From NCBI GenBank assembly GCA_963457665.1, contig OY735212.1:53807338-53871337 (forward strand): a DNA stretch of 64,000 bases, read 5' to 3'. Of this stretch, positions 24,664 to 35,701 are shown in pieces. The notes beneath the pieces were generated by a model. The model was not told where the DNA came from. It saw only the letters and a list, made by a program, of their open reading frames with translations, and searched no databases. This DNA comes from Thysanoteuthis rhombus (lineage: Eukaryota > Mollusca > Cephalopoda > Oegopsida > Thysanoteuthidae). A program made the position numbers and the translations under genes. Positions within the stretch are counted from its first letter, which is position 1; each line of letters begins with the position of its first letter.

Positions 24664-24791
24664 ACGTGAAGTATAACTGTTTCTAGATTTCCGAGATAAG
24701 CAGCAACGCACAGTGGCCTGAACTGCTTTAGTTTCTCATCAATGCTATTACTACCACTGCTACTATCAGCCATGGTTATCATTACTACCAT
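24664..24791 (-). CDS. Candidate first coding exon, ankyrin-repeat-like N-terminus
   Basis: On the minus strand an ATG in a strong Kozak context (AACCATGGCT, A of ATG at about 24773) opens a frame reading MADSSSGSNSIDEKLKQFRP then LCVAAYLGNLETV. The Ser/Gly-rich start followed by 'PLCVAAYLGNLETV' looks like a disordered leader plus the first helix pair of an ankyrin repeat (family pattern PL..AA..G..E.V..L). After about 24670 the frame becomes T-rich and hydrophobic (ILHVFVCFFFVAYHFF) and probably is not coding, so a splice donor is expected there; the only GT nearby (GTTATA) is weak. An upstream in-frame ATG (24791) is also possible. No downstream ankyrin exon was found in the window. It could be a real exon of a gene that continues far to the left, a dead exon, or chance. 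It is the best host-gene candidate here. Confidence 0.35.
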
Positions 24792-25631
24792 TGTTTACAT
24801 TCATTTCGTTCCCTCTACTTCGATTCTAAGAAATCAATTTAATAATAAAAATAATAAGGAGGTAGGATTAAGTTAAGGTAATCAAAGATATAATTAGACC
24901 TAATTAATTTTATCCCACTTTATTTCATGGTGATTTTTTCCGAAGACAAAAATCTCCAGTTCTAAAAATGAAAAACAAATGATCATTAGATTTGAAAAGT
25001 CTCCATTTATTCTTATGAATGGGGTAAATACTTCTTGGTATAAAAAGTTGCACCGGAAAAAAATACAGGATTCTAAATGTCGATTTTTTCTGGCAGACAA
25101 GCTCAACCTGTTGGTCCTGTGTCGTTAAGTTCAGCTTTGTGTATCAATAAATTGGAAGGAAACAAAATCATGAAAAAATGAAGAAGGGAGTAAATGAAAG
25201 GTAGGAAAATGTGAAAAAAGTAAGTATTGCACAAAAGCAAGAAAGGGGAGTAAAGAAGAAAAAAGCAATAGAAGAAAAATGAAGGGAGAGCAAAGGAAGA
25301 AAGGAGAGCAAGAAGAAGAAGGGAGTAACGAGAGAAGAAAGGTGAAGTAAGAAAGAAGCAAAAGAAGAGTAAATGAAGGAAAAGAAGAGCAAAGAAAAAC
25401 GGAAAAAGCGAATAAGGAACGAAGAAAATAAAGACAACGAGAGATCTATTGGATTTGGCAGTGAGATGAAAGGAATCTAAAAGTGAACAGACCGGAAAAA
25501 AAAGAATATAACAGTGAACAAAAAAAGCAAAAAGGTCACAGACAAATTAAAAGTGAGAAAGGAAAGAATTGAAAGGGGAGAGAACAAATAAGACAAACAG
25601 AAAATAAACCCAAAACCCCCAAAAGAACAAA

Positions 25632-26062
25632 CAGGTCTGGTTAGTTACCCAAAAGAAACTGTCATGTTACCAATGTATTTTGGCAGCATGCTGTGCAAGG
25701 GGATGATCAATTCAAAAATTGGAAAAGCTGATCAATGAATGAATTACTTCTTTCTCCTTTCGTTGGGCAGTGATCACTAAAAAAAGGACTGAATTTGAAA
25801 AAAAAAACCCAAAAAAACAAAACAAAACAAAACAAGCATGGATGCTGCCTGACACGAACTGAGAGACCAATTTAGCATAAACTCACATTACAAATTGACC
25901 CCCCCCCCAAAAAAAAACTCTATTCTTGGGTCGGGGATTTTGGAAAAACAAAGAAACCGTTTTTTCTGTACAAAATAGGGAGTAAATGTTTAAATATTCA
26001 GCCCTCTAGCTCCATTGATACCCCTGTACGTGCGATACCTACATGCATAGATAGTCGGCCAA
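25632..26062 (-). repeat. Unclassified dispersed repeat, copy 5 (reverse)
   Basis: 'AGGTCTGGTTAGTTACCCAA', 'GTATTTTGGCAGCATGCTGT', 'GATCAATGAATGAATTACTT', 'GACCAATTTAGCATAAACTC', 'CAAATTGACCCCCCCCC' and 'CCCTCTAGCTCCATTGATAC'. The longest copy. Words just beyond it (26095-26140, 'TTTTGTGACAGTTTTGGTTC') also occur after copy 3 (about 15052), so the true element may extend to about 26150. Confidence 0.8.
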
Positions 26063-26429
26063 CCAGCCACACAGAGTCACTTGAATACAGAAGAAACCTG
26101 TTGAGGATTTTTGTGACAGTTTTGGTTCACGGTTTCTAAAAATGATCTGAGTGGTAAATACAGAGACAAAAAGTAGTGAAAAAATACGTAAGTGAATGAT
26201 ATTAAGAAATTCACTTGAATCAATAAAGTTGTTTGATATTCGAAGCAAAGAAGAAACATGCCAACACCCAATCCGACACATGCAACCGTGTATATCGAGC
26301 CAAATATACATATAGAAATGAATTAGCGCATAGACATGGGTTGAAACATTGGCAGGTGATGGAATATTGAGTTGGTAATGCTAAAACTAATGGTTAAAAT
26401 TATAAAACAAAACACATGAACTCTACTGT

Positions 26430-26800
26430 GGCCTGCTCCTTGGTTATGTATTTTCCGGTCGCCAGAAAAATGTTCTCATGAAAGAAACTCACACCAAAAT
26501 CCCCCACAAAAAGTGCACATGAAAAAAAGAAAAATACACAGGAAGAAGCCAACACAGAATAAAAGTCTACATGGAAAAAGGTCAGCATGAAAAAAAATTT
26601 GCTCGATTTAGACAAAGGTCTAATAACTTTTTTGTGAGCATGTTTTGTTTTTTTTTCGTGTGGGCTTTTCCCGTGTGGGTTTTCCCCGTATGGGCCTTTT
26701 CCGTATGGGCTTTTTCATGTGCACATTCTTGGCTGTAGTTTCTTCTTCTGTGGGGAAGCTTCGTGCGGGCTTTTACCATGTGAGTATTTTTCGTGGAACT
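26430..26800. repeat. Degenerate 13-15-base units in inverted arms
   Basis: On the plus strand 26660-26740 holds five units of the form CCGTGTGGGCTTTT / CCGTATGGGCCTTTT. The left half (26460-26600) carries units such as CACATGAAAAAAA and CATGGAAAAAGG, which match the reverse complement of the right half. The two arms could pair imperfectly. The minus-strand frame here spells a run of KAHT/KTHTG repeats, a consequence of the DNA repeat and not a zinc-finger array. Confidence 0.6.
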
Positions 26801-26819
26801 GTTGACACTGTTGACAGAT

Positions 26820-27062
26820 ATCGGTGTTTACATCCGGTTAAGAATCGAAATTTCAAATACTGGTTTTCAAAGTAGGCCCGTCCCACTAGGAAGGCTACGC
26901 CACACACAACTAAGCTTAAATAAATGCAGTCTGCCTTACAGTCGAAATAGTTGTGTTTTTTTTTCACCGCTGCTAGGTGGTGGTGTTCAAACCTAGTTAA
27001 AAACCAGCCTTTTGAATGCTGATTGACAAGCCCCACTATTTGGAAGACTAGCGTACCACATT
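26820..27062 (+). repeat. Two-copy block, period about 170
   Basis: 'CCGGTTAAGAATCGAAATTT' with 'GTCCCACTAGGAAGGCTACG' and 'CCACAC' recurs as 'CCTAGTTAAAAACCAGCC' with 'CCCCACTATTTGGAAGACTA' and 'TACCACAT'. Likely two tandem copies of an old SINE-like unit in reverse orientation. Confidence 0.5.
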
Positions 27063-27124
27063 TTCACTTCTCATTTTGGCCCTGTGTCGGATTAACGTAT
27101 ACTTTCTAAAATTCAATTGGCGCC

Positions 27125-27240
27125 TTCCATAGCTCGATAAACTGGTCTTACAATCCAGTTTACGAGTACAGTGAGTTCAATCCTCACAGGTGTCCCACAA
27201 ATGTGGCCTTGTAGCATATTAGACATTGTTTAGTTAATGA
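27125..27240 (+). repeat. tRNA-like SINE unit (forward)
   Basis: 'ATAGCTCGATAAACTGGTCT', 'GAGTACAGTGAGTTCAATCC', 'TCACAGGTGTCCCACAAATG', 'TGGCCTTGTAGCATATTAG'. A-box and B-box sides are recognisable, one mismatch in the B box. Confidence 0.7.
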
Positions 27241-27427
27241 TGAGGGCATCTACTGTGAAGGGGGTAGCAAGAGCAAGACCTGCACACCAGGTCGCTTGAA
27301 TATCAAGTTTGATCATCCTTGGTCTGCAGTAATTGTAGCCTTGCGTGAGACTAAGCAAATCTTGATAAATATCTACGTACACACTGGCGCATGCGTAAAG
27401 TCAAAGAGGGATATGCACGTAGAAAGG

Positions 27428-27625
<198 letters not shown>

Positions 27626-27639
27626 TAGAAAGATTTGCA

Positions 27640-28026
27640 GCTTGAAGAACTGAAGATCTTACTTAAATCTACTTATCTTATATACTTACTAAATTGTTCG
27701 TGTCATGGGAGTCAGTGACCTACCATTTTTTTTACAAAAACTATATGGCTGTTAACAAAAAGTGCTCTGAGGGTTAATATATTTACACGGAAATAGATCT
27801 TACAGTAAAACAAATGAAATTTTTCAAGGCGATTGTCGGCTATTTACCGTGAAACGGTTTCGGGGATTTAAAAAATAAAACCCCGTTATTTACCCATGGT
27901 TCCCCGGTAGTATTGATCAAGTACTACACTCAAGTTGAGATGTTCTTATTATTTGAATGTTACAATTACATGAACAATGAAAAATTAAAGAAAATAGTCA
28001 ATGAAAAATACCTAGGTATAACATCA

Positions 28027-28059
<33 letters not shown>

Positions 28060-28082
28060 TTGGACATGTATTAGAGTTAAGT

Positions 28083-28136
<54 letters not shown>

Positions 28137-28195
28137 TTATCTCTTATGCATGTCCAAGCAAGGGTTTTGACACAAGCCAAAATAGCCACATGGGC
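27640..28195. other. Non-coding stretch with two (AT)n arrays
   Basis: (AT)n arrays lie at about 28027-28060 and 28082-28136. No gene is seen. Confidence 0.8.
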
Positions 28196-29110
28196 CTGAA
28201 TGACTTTCAAGGTCACCAAATCTGAGAGTCTAGTGATCAGACAAGGGAAAATGTCAATAGGTTTGAGTTGCAGGTTGGAAGCGGAACAATTCCATCAATT
28301 TAAGAAAAGTCAATCAAGTGCCTGGGGAAATGATTTGATAAAACACTCTCTGATGAAAACAACATCGTCAGCACCGGGAAACAATCAAGAAGATTGGTTG
28401 AATGAAATCAGCAGATGCAGTTTGTCTAGAGAGTTCATGGTATGGCTTTACAAGCATGGCCTCCAACCCAAGTTGATGTGACTGTTGAGAGAATGGAGGG
28501 GAAGATGAATAAATATCCTCGAAAATGGCTGGGGTCCCTCTCAACAGACATGTATACAAGATCTTGCCAACTACAGCTCCCATATCCCCGCCAGTGGAGC
28601 AGTTCAAAATAGTCAAGTGCAGGCTCACCATGACCTACCAGAATTCGAGGAACGAAGATATCAAGGAAGCCGGCATTACAACTAGGTCTGTGTGGAAATT
28701 TCCACACAGACCTAGTCGCCCCGGTACATCCGACTTCCAATAGTGAGCAAAGGTAAACCCCAAGAATCATGATTCAGGCTGAAGTAAAAAACCTGAAGGA
28801 CGAATCAAGGTAAGAGCTGTGGAGCAAGAAGCACAGGGCCCTGGATAAGATGGAGCCCCCCCCCCAAAAAAAATTGCAGACCGTGGAGGCTGGAGCCGTT
28901 CAGCATATCCTTGTTGAGAGCTGTCTACGGCACACTCCTTATCCTGTGAGCTTTCACAGATGTGGATATGTAGGAGTAGCTACTGTGCATAGTGTGTGGA
29001 AGGAGCCGAGCCATAGCACACATCTTGTTGTGTTGTAAGATATCATTGACCCAAGGCAGGTACAGATTGCAATAAGATGAAGTGTTGTGACGCTGACAGA
29101 CATCTTGGAG
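28196..29110 (+). mobile_element. LINE remnant (C-terminal part of the reverse-transcriptase ORF)
   Basis: Pieces in shifting forward frames resemble the post-RT part of a non-LTR retrotransposon polyprotein: SRLEAEQFHQ-like leader, VTVERMEGKMNKYPRKWLG (about 28478-28534), VPLNRHVYKILPT, VEQFKIVKCRLTMTYQNSRN and EDIKEAGI (about 28531-28680). Farther on, AVEQEAQGPWIRW, then a Cys-x2-Cys/His-like stretch with SHTSCCVV, and CNKMKCCDADRHLG, are consistent with the terminal zinc-knuckle region. At least three frame changes and a few stops break it. The clade is not clear; it differs from the RLE LINE at 33421. A perfect 36-bp palindrome interrupts it at 28681-28716. Confidence 0.65.
28681..28716. 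repeat. Perfect 36-bp palindrome
   Basis: The half-site ACTAGGTCTGTGTGGAAA is followed at once by its exact reverse complement with no spacer. It lies inside the LINE remnant, right after the codons for EDIKEAGIT. Confidence 0.97.
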
Positions 29111-29580
29111 TAGGGAACAAAATGGCTGCCATCCCCAAAATCCCGAGGTTCATATCCCGTCTTGCAATTGACACATCAGAATACTTTAAAAAACTAAATC
29201 AGGATTTTCAAACATAGGGAATTGAGAAAATATACTTTGTTTTGCCATAAAATTTTTAAATCATACAATTTGTATCTGTTGGGAGGCATGAAATGTTGCA
29301 GCGAAAATCATAAAGCTAGAAATGTAGCATTTTCCAGGTAAATTTCAAGTACACAGTCCCATGTCTTCGAATTGTTGTATCAATTCACGATAGAAGTATA
29401 TACATATCAATTTATATCTGTTAGAATTCCATTGGCTTTTCAGCAGAATATCTCACAAGACTACATCTCTTGTACATCTGCAGTTACACCCAAAATTACG
29501 AAGATTGGTATGTAGTATCTTCTCAAGAATAATCCTAGTACGTGGTCAAATTTCTTTGAACTTTTGAATTCTTGTTGGAA

Positions 29581-29581
<1 letters not shown>

Positions 29582-29661
<80 letters not shown>
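29582..29661. repeat. (TA)n microsatellite
   Basis: About 40 TA units without interruption. Confidence 0.99.
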
Positions 29662-29663
<2 letters not shown>

Positions 29664-30390
29664 TATATGTTAGAAAGTATATTTCATCAGCCTCCCAAAA
29701 GCGTATCTTGGCCCTCGGATAATATTCCTTAATAGTGACATGCCTCGGATAAATCCGACCCACTCGCCAAACGAGCCCACTGATCCCAGATTACCATCAC
29801 ATTTCTGAATACCCACATGTATATGAAAATGCTAACCTCAATTTCTCCGTCCTTGGGTGGCACTTACCTCCACCAGACCCCGGTCTAAGAAGGAAGGGGA
29901 TGTGCTAGAAATCAGAAAGAGAGATACAGTGAGCTAGCCACCATTGCTGACTCACCAGCCAGAGAGTGTTGTGGTTTAGGGTTGAATCTTATAGTGATAG
30001 TTGGACACCACCCAAAGACCTCTTTCCCCCGCCACCATAGAAAACAAAAAAAGCAACTAGTTTAGCCACAATTTGACTAGTTGGGATTTGCATCGTATGT
30101 ATATGCAAGATATTTTGCCATCAATTGTTATGCTGGCGAATCCAAGTCGCCTATGATTGAGACGCTACAACTTGTCGTTGACTATAGTTATATATCTAAC
30201 TATTTCGTTGGTACATCAATAAGTCCGTGACCTAATGATGACAGAGCCATTTATTTCATGTACAGCCCTCTTCCTTGAAAATCTATTTAGTACAGAATTA
30301 AATATCCTTCTTACAGAACAAACATGAAACAGTGAGACATTTAGATCAGAATTCAGCTGATAACTGCGTGTCAGGCTGCGGACTCATTTC
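29662..30390. other. Non-coding stretch without recognised features
   Basis: No gene or repeat family recognised. Confidence 0.45.
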
Positions 30391-30394
30391 TCCG

Positions 30395-30396
<2 letters not shown>

Positions 30397-30425
<29 letters not shown>

Positions 30426-30690
30426 CCTTGTTTGACATTCCCCATGATTCACCACATCTCTCTATCATGAGCATCGTGTAGACAGTACTTTCTGAATTTG
30501 TTTAGCTCGTCACGCCATCTCACTTTCAATGGGCCACAATTTCGCTTGTGATCTCTGGGCATCCACGTTGTGAGTTCTGATGTCAACCTGTTGTCTGTCA
30601 TTCTTGTAACCTGTCCAGCTCATTGCCATTTGAGTTTTCTAAATGTCTTTTCTCTGATATAGTATTTTGTGGACAGATATCATATCATTA
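30397..30690 (-). mobile_element. LINE 3' end (minus strand), copy 1 of 3
   Basis: Read on the minus strand, it encodes the C-terminal tail found in many RTE/CR1-type LINE polyproteins: a QWAGQVTRMTDN-like block (about 30588-30627), then DVNSELTTWMPRDHKRNCGP-like words, RWRDELN (about 30500-30520) and then a triplet repeat. The ORF end is marked by (ATC)n(AGC)n at 30397-30426. Homologous to 47540-47960 and 55200-55565. Truncated upstream and degraded. Confidence 0.7.
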
Positions 30691-31049
30691 CATAGACACG
30701 AGATCATTAACATTAACATACGCTATTCACTGATTTGTAGAAGTGCAAGTATCTTCATTTTTACATAGAAGCCAATTTCCTAGCGTATCCTGCAATACAA
30801 TTTGGAGATTTCAAGAATCTTTTCATCATTTATTTTGATTTAATATTTTGGGCTCTTTTCCCATCTCCGATATTCGGGCAGCAGACAGTGGAATCTCTTT
30901 TCTAGGTTCGCTGTAGCAGACAGACCGATGACTGGCCGTTCACCCGGGGTACTAAAAGCATACACATTTCTCAGTACCCGTTTGGATTAATTTGAGTGGA
31001 GGATTCTATTATTATCATACGCCCAAAAATTACAGACTGGAACTAAATA

Positions 31050-31419
31050 CACACACACACACACACACACAGGCATCAGTGGTGAATGGTGTTTTGTGTC
31101 TTGGTGTTCTCTCTGCTACGGATGCACAAAAACAAAAATATTTTAGTGTTTTAAAAAAGAAATGAGTAGCCGAAGCCACTTGGGCCCAATGTATGGAAGG
31201 TTGTCCCGATTGCTGAAATTAGAGAATTTATGGAAAACAGAATTTGGATTAGATAAATTTATCAGCGATAAAGCTTTTACTATCCATTGCTTTCTACAGA
31301 CATGAGAACATTTTTGCGTTCCGTAGCATAGAGCTCATCTAAGATGCAAAGCATCATACGTCGCTGACATGCACACACGCACACACACACACACACATAT
31401 ATGTATATATATACATATT

Positions 31420-31463
<44 letters not shown>
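31050..31463. repeat. Microsatellite cluster
   Basis: (AC)n at 31050-31071; (AC)n, TA words and an (AG)n of about 21 units at 31375-31463. The Ser/Leu open frames over the last one are artefacts. Confidence 0.97.
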
Positions 31464-31470
<7 letters not shown>

Positions 31471-31529
31471 GGGGAAGAGCGAAGTTATCATTCTTTCTGA
31501 ACATAAATACATATCGCTGCTACCTACCG

Positions 31530-31650
31530 TAGCGCCATAGTGAGCAAGCACATCTTGCAGACTAATTTTCTCATGAAGTGATTTCGATCCCTTCTGGGGA
31601 CCCAACTAAAGTGGCTTTCTGCCATACTAATCTACTCTTAGTAAATTACC
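31530..31650 (+). repeat. tRNA-like SINE unit (forward), diverged
   Basis: 'GCGCCATAGTGAGCAAGCAC', 'ATCTTGCAGACTAATTT', 'GTGATTTCGATCCCTTCTGG', 'GGACCCAACTAAAGTGGCTT', 'CTACTCTTAGTAAATTA'. The order matches the family at 56970. Confidence 0.6.
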
Positions 31651-31654
31651 ATAC

Positions 31655-33400
31655 CAATCCCCACTTCTAACCTCACTATTGTAGCCCTGCACTCGGCCAG
31701 ATCTGATCTCCTGGCCTGGATAGGGTAATCTTTATGAATTCGCAAGACCCAAAGAATCTTCAGGAATCTTCTGTTTTGTACATATACCACTAGTCTGCAA
31801 CATCGCAATCAGTCGTTTGCACAGTTTTCAGGGAATCACTACCCCCATTCACTTATACTACTTATTTTCCTATTCTTTTTCTGCGAATTAGCTACACACC
31901 CTTATAAATGATTTACAGTTTCATCCTTCTCCTACGGGTGACATAGCTATTTGGTTTTCATGTTTATTTTGTCGTTGATGTCGTTAGTTCTAATGTACTT
32001 ATTTTGTGCTGATATTAGAAATCTAGTTGACCTTCTTAAGTGTCCTCTGCGCAACTATGTCTCGATAATTTCTGTTATAATTCCTTTTATTTGCCTCTCA
32101 AATTATCTACGAAATAAAAAAAAACAAGTACCAGGATATCACCTGCGAGCCAGTGAAGCAATGGAACATGAAGTTTAGGGTCTTGCTCGTGATAATGTGA
32201 GCACTCGGGGTAATCTCCATAATAATACAGATGAGATTGAATGTATTGAAAATTCGGGGAAAGATTGAGACAATCTGACCACAGCAGTGGGAAGGTCAGC
32301 AAGGATGATGAGAAAGTTGCCAGAGATAGGAGGAAACGTGTCATCACTTATTCATAGTAAGAGGAAATTGCTTTACGTGGCTGAAGCAATCTTTCTCCCG
32401 GGAAATTGCGTTTTATCCCAAGAAAACGGTTCAATGCGAGAGATATATCACTGAGACAGGTTTCAAACCATATTTCAAAGGAGCTCCGTGAATCTGAAAC
32501 GACCGAAGGACATTTTTAGTCCGGCCGAAGAATAACATCCATGATTTCAAAGTACGGAAACCAAAAAGGAAGTTGCAAGTGTTTTGAATGAATATGACCT
32601 TCATTTCTTTGTGAAATGTTTCATCTTTGAGAAATTTGAAGCTTTAGATAAAAGAAGAAGAACATTTTAACCTTAACCAATAACAAAGCCCTAACCGAAA
32701 TCTTAAACCCTAAACCTTTACACTTTGGACAGATTTAAAACAGTAAAAAAATGTCAAATTTATAATTGATATTAAACTGATATTTATTATTAAAAAAATT
32801 TTTAAAGTTATAACAGTAAAATAAAATTTGTTGATGACAACCCTAAATTTTCCGCGATGCATTGTTTACATTTGAAAAGAATATTACTACTACCAAATAC
32901 TGATTGAAGTAGGCTTGGGAAAGGCATGAATCCGACTGTATAGCGTGTGATGAATTAAGTGACGCCACTGCGAGGACTTGTCGCCTGCAATTCGCAAAAA
33001 TCTCAAAGAACAGCAGTGACGGTCAGAAACTTGTGATATGCAAATCCTAGATAGAGACAGCTGTTGCTGTGGCGAATGTAAGGGCACTTTATACTAGCAC
33101 TGACTACACAGCTGTCGAAAATTAAGTTCCTGATAGTGTTTGAGTTGTTGAATGACCAATTTCTAATTGAATGTTCGTACGATCATATCATGACTAGGGT
33201 ACTTTAACAATTTTATGAGTCCCTTTCTCTGCTCGTTTCCTCTTTCCGTTGACGAGAAAATCAATTTACGGTGATTTTTCGCTGCAGTTGCAATACATTC
33301 ATTCTAAAAGATATAAATCCAACTGTTTACGTATATCATTTCTTATTTCTGGATTAAATATCGGTAGGAGCCATTGGGGCCTTCCACGGGAACTAACTAG
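31655..33400. other. Non-coding stretch without recognised features
   Basis: Short open frames (up to 86 codons) show no recognisable domain. Around 32660-32720 there is a run of 'CCCTAA'-containing words (AACCTTAACC, GCCCTAACC, AAACCCTAAACC) that is too short and irregular to be a telomere tract. Confidence 0.45.
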
Positions 33401-33410
33401 GAACTAGTTG

Positions 33411-35020
33411 ATAATAATAAAAGGATGCAGATACTCTAAAGCAAATGGAAAAGTCAACCACCAAATGAACATTGACGACATAAAACTATTTACAAAGAAC
33501 AGGGGAGGGTTCAAAACGTTGTTCAACAAAGTGAAGGAATACAGTGATGACATTGGGATAGAGTTTGGAATAAAAGAATACGCACTAATGGTAATGAACA
33601 AAAGAAGGCTTGCAGCAGGAATCGAACTCCTGGACAGCAAGAAGATTAGAGCACTGACCACACAAGACCGGTACAAATGCCTGGGAGTTCTCGAATGTGA
33701 CGCGATACAACGGGAAGAAATAACAGAGAAAATAAGAAGAGAATATCTTTGGAGGATAAGGAAAATATTTGAGACCAAACTAAATAGCAGGAACCTGATA
33801 AAAGGAATGAACACCTGGGACGTATCGGTAGTAAGATGCACAGAACCATTCCTTGGATGGACAAAGGAAGTACTCCAGTCAATGGACCGGCGAACACAAA
33901 AGCTTATGACAATGCACAAAGCCTTACACCCCAGAGATGACATGAATAGACTGTGCGTGAAGAGAAAAGAAGGCGGCAGAGAACTCATTAGCATAGAAGA
34001 CTGTATCTAAAGGGTCAAAGCTGGTCTGGAAAAGTATGTGCAAGCAAACAATGCAGACATTAATATAACACAACGAACAACAAATAAGTTTAAAAAACAA
34101 CAACAATGGAACAGCACAGCAAACAAGGAAAGGAAACGAGAACAGAGGTAACTATACGGAGAATTCAAAAGACAGATACAGGATGTTACAGACGAGAGAT
34201 CATGGACATGGCTACGAGAAGGAAACCTGATGACAGAAACAGAACTGCTGATCATGGCAGTTCCCAAAAATGCATCAGAAAAAAACTACATCAAAACAAC
34301 AATCGACAGAACATAGACAAACAGCAACTGTCCTCCAGTGGGGAAAGAGATGAGACCGTTAATCACATAACTAGCGAATGTAGTCAACTAGTCCAGAAGG
34401 AGTAAAAACACAGACATGATAGAGTGGCAATAGTGATACACTGGGAACTGAGTAAACGAATGGGATTCAACCAGGCAGAAAAGTGGTACCAGCACAAACC
34501 GGAGAGTCCTAGAGAATGGAAACCACAAATTACTTTGGGACTTTGACATCCAAACTGACCACCCCATCCAAACGAGAAGACCAGACTTAGTAATCGTGGA
34601 CAAGAAAAGGAGAGCCTGCAAAATGATAGACATGGCTGCGTCTGCAGATCACAAAGTAAACAGGAAAGAGTGAAAAGCTGGAAAAATACCAGGACCTGGC
34701 AAGAGAACTGAAGAAGGTGTTGAACATGTAAATCAGGGTAGTACCAGTAATAGTGTGTGTACTTGGAATTGTACCGGAGACACTGAAGGCGATATTGGTG
34801 ATTGGAAAGTGCTAGAAATATGAGATCTGCGATCGCAGCTGTTAGCAGTCACCTAACAGAGAAAAGAGGAAGGAAAGGAGAGAAAGAAGAAAAACAATTT
34901 TAAAAAAAAGCACCATGAAATACTACAAATGGTTGTGGAGGTACGAATCACAACGCTGATATGATAGGTGTGGGAGAGATGAGGGGAGAGCAGAAGACCT
35001 GAGGAGACTTAATGTCACTC
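33411..35020 (+). mobile_element. RLE-type LINE (R2/NeSL/R4-like), 5'-truncated copy 1
   Basis: The copy starts directly after GATAATAATAA. A 200-codon frame (33408-34010) begins just before the reverse-transcriptase YxDD box, which here reads NIDD (33468-33479), then IKLFTKN, YSDDIGIEFGIKEYALMVMN, YKCLGVLECDAI, SRNLIKGMNTW, and HKALHPRDDMNRL with RKEGGRELISIEDC. After a stop, homology continues in broken frames: a zinc-knuckle-like SGERDETVNHITSECSQL (first Cys pair lost), LWDFDIQTDHPI, and RRPDLVIVD with KMIDMA (34575-34635), the PD...D core of the restriction-like endonuclease typical of these LINEs. EKLEKYQDLARELKK and VVPVIVCVLGIVPETL follow. The tyrosine of YxDD is lost and several frames are broken, so it is inactive. 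Its 3' UTR is cut at about 35020 where a second copy joins. Confidence 0.9.
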
Positions 35021-35637
35021 AGACAAGAAGAGAAAGACCTGCCAAATAGTAGACGTGGCTGTACTTGCAGACTATAGAGTAAAGAGGGAAGAGAGTGAAA
35101 AACTGGAAAAATACCAGGATTTAACGAGAGAACTGAGGAAGATGTGGAACATGAAAGCCAGGGTAGAGCCAGTCATAGTGGCGCACTGGGAACTGTCCCA
35201 AAGACACTGAGAGCGAGACTGGAGAAGATCGGGATAAGGGGAAGGATTGAGACTGCACAGACCACAGCACTACTAGGAACAGCACGGATACTGAGGAAAG
35301 TACTAAAAATATAAAGACTGCAACGTTAATTATCAACAGTGACCCAATAGAGGAAGGGAAATGAAAGCGGAATTGCAAACTGCAGCACTGACAAGATAGG
35401 CGAAAAAGAGAGGAGACGTTGGCTGAAGACCTGAGGAGACTTATAGTAACTCAGCCTTCAACAGTGACCACTTGGCAACCAGTGAGAAACTGTAAACCGC
35501 AGTATTACTGTGGCCTATAAAAACTAGGAGAGAAGGGCTGGAGACTTGAGGAGACTTGCTGTCACTCAAACTCCAGCGGTTACCACCAGATAACTGGTGT
35601 GAGATTGCAAATAATAATAATAATAATAATAATAATG

Positions 35638-35700
<63 letters not shown>

Positions 35701-35701
35701 T
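35021..35701 (+). mobile_element. RLE-type LINE, copy 2 (3' end with AAT tail)
   Basis: Begins inside the endonuclease region ('GACAAGAAGAGAAAGACCTG' matches 34599 onward, offset about 424), reading VDVAVLADYRVKREESEKLE, KYQDLTRELRKMWNMKARVE, then in broken frames LGTARILRKVLK. The 3' UTR holds two related units, each with 'GGAGACTT...TCACTCA', at about 35412-35497 and 35534-35610, followed by an (AAT)n tail of about 90 bases. It sits head to tail behind copy 1 without an intervening tail, so it most likely arose by unequal recombination or a tandem duplication. Confidence 0.85.
35610..35701. repeat. (AAT)n tail/microsatellite
   Basis: About 30 AAT units with one ATG variant; it is the 3' tail of the LINE copy. 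Confidence 0.97.

Noticed and set aside
26582-26779. KAHTGKTHTGKAHT repeats as a zinc-finger array
   Set aside because: The linker-like HTGK words lack any Cys2His2 finger and derive from a short DNA tandem repeat.
27835-27900. Hammerhead on the minus strand (CCCCGAAAC)
   Set aside because: There is a helix-II-like GGGG...CCCC and GAAAC, but no CTGANGA core and no helix I pairing.
32660-32720. Telomere-like CCCTAA words
   Set aside because: The words are irregular and few; they do not form a hexamer array.
33404-33994. 196-codon minus-strand open frame
   Set aside because: It is the antisense shadow of the LINE reverse-transcriptase frame at 33408-34010.
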